From: Dyella japonica DSM 16301
Lineage (GTDB): Bacteria > Pseudomonadota > Gammaproteobacteria > Xanthomonadales > Rhodanobacteraceae
NCBI RefSeq assembly: GCF_001010355.1
Contig: NZ_JPLA01000021.1
Location: 1 to 35,695 of the forward strand
Length of the DNA stretch: 35,695 nucleotides
Direction: 5' to 3'
The position numbers and the translations under genes are program-made. The notes below the pieces were generated by a model. It searched no databases. It saw only the letters and a list, made by a program, of their open reading frames with translations, and had not been told where the DNA came from. Shown here in pieces: positions 35,221-35,695 of this stretch. The first letter of the stretch is position 1. Every line of letters starts with the position of its first letter.

Positions 35221-35254
35221 ACATTAGGCTCGGGAGGTGACAGGCGAATAACAG
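35221..35254 (-). promoter_or_regulatory. Predicted PhoB box and -10 element of the phosphatase gene
   Basis: On the - strand CTGTTAT-TCGC-CTGTCAC (35254-35237) matches the 7-4-7 layout of the Pho box (CTGTCAT-N4-CTGTCAC) with one mismatch in the seven-base repeats. TAATGT (35226-35221) follows after ten bases, the usual Pho box to -10 distance; there is no -35. Transcription would start near 35214. Confidence 0.75.
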
Positions 35255-35419
35255 CGGCCATCGCATGTTTTTGCGATTCCAGCGATGTGACTGGAAGCGC
35301 AGGGAGACTGTCGACCCGGACATCACACAATCAAGTCCCAACCTGTTTCCCGGAGTGGTGAAGCATGTTGGTCACCACGCAAACGTCGGCAACCAAGAGG
35401 AAGCGAAGCGACGTTCCGA

Positions 35420-35695
35420 TTTAAGTCCTCAGCGATTCGGGCGCGTTGCGCAGCGCTCGGAAGTACCTCTGTGTACCCTCGGAGGTTGTCCCCTGACGGC
35501 CTGCCTCAAGCGCTCGGGCTTATCCCAGCACAATGCTGCGGGCGTTATCAGGCCATTTTCTTTGGGTTACTTTTCTTTTGGGCCAGCAAAAGAGAAGTGA
35601 CTCGAGCGGCGGCAGCCTTTTGAAACGACCGCCGCGTAAGTGGCACGCTGGCCATATCGCGACAATCGGGGCGCGAAGACACTGGGTTCCGGCTT
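35420..35695 (+). repeat. Long dispersed repeat, copy 2 (cut by window end)
   Basis: Same-orientation copy of 203-546, lacking the 68-base segment at 364-431. Here the inverted arms close into a simple stem, GTTACTTTTCTTTTG with CAAAAGAGAAGTGAC (35567-35600). The repeat probably continues past the window. The interval 35255-35419 between the Pho box and this repeat holds nothing I can identify, and the short frame 35265-35600 is probably spurious. Confidence 0.85.

Overview
The window is high-GC (roughly 60-65 % by eye) gammaproteobacterial chromosome. The gene order leuS-lptE-holA-nadD with rsfS-rlmH, the dispersed GTGG-headed REP palindromes and the protein repertoire point to the order Lysobacterales (Xanthomonadales), most likely Rhodanobacteraceae (Dyella/Luteibacter/Rhodanobacter type). 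That placement is inference; no rRNA or tRNA gene is present.

Layout. 1-710: REP pair and a long dispersed repeat, no gene. 711-4275: a DODA/YgiD dioxygenase, then a stress module in which a Tat-exported metallophosphoesterase and a cupredoxin (- strand) diverge from an ECF sigma factor and its zinc-finger anti-sigma (+ strand). Both directions carry the same GGAATA-N17-GTAT promoter. 4278-11404: cysteine-cluster protein, YpfJ-type metallopeptidase, MAPEG protein, TerC/CBS membrane protein, CPBP protease, Maf, acetyl-CoA hydrolase/transferase family protein and a GNAT. 11515-12462: rlmH and rsfS.

12463-18438 is an island between rsfS and nadD, genes that are normally neighbours. It holds a small MXKDX-type repeat protein, an ECF sigma factor with a DUF1109/NrsF-type anti-sigma, a small outer-membrane beta-barrel, and a two-gene operon for a DipZ-type electron carrier and a Tat-exported MsrB. 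The sigma operon and the dipZ-msrB operon each have a perfect GTAACC-N16-CGAATG promoter. This suggests a self-contained circuit for repairing oxidised methionines in the cell envelope, and it is the most interesting system in the window.

18439-23418: nadD, holA, lptE and leuS in one - strand operon with overlapping or nearly overlapping genes. 23645-27186: a PqiABC-type lipid transport operon in which PqiA is split into two single-domain proteins. 27328-31739: CnoX-like thioredoxin, S9 peptidase, DUF4442 and DUF502 proteins. 31775-35165: a CotA-like multicopper oxidase downstream of a secreted acid phosphatase/phospholipase C whose promoter has a good Pho box. 35420-35695: a second, same-orientation copy of the repeat seen at 203.

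Most genes are housekeeping or envelope functions. No phage, integrase, IS transposase or CRISPR array was seen.
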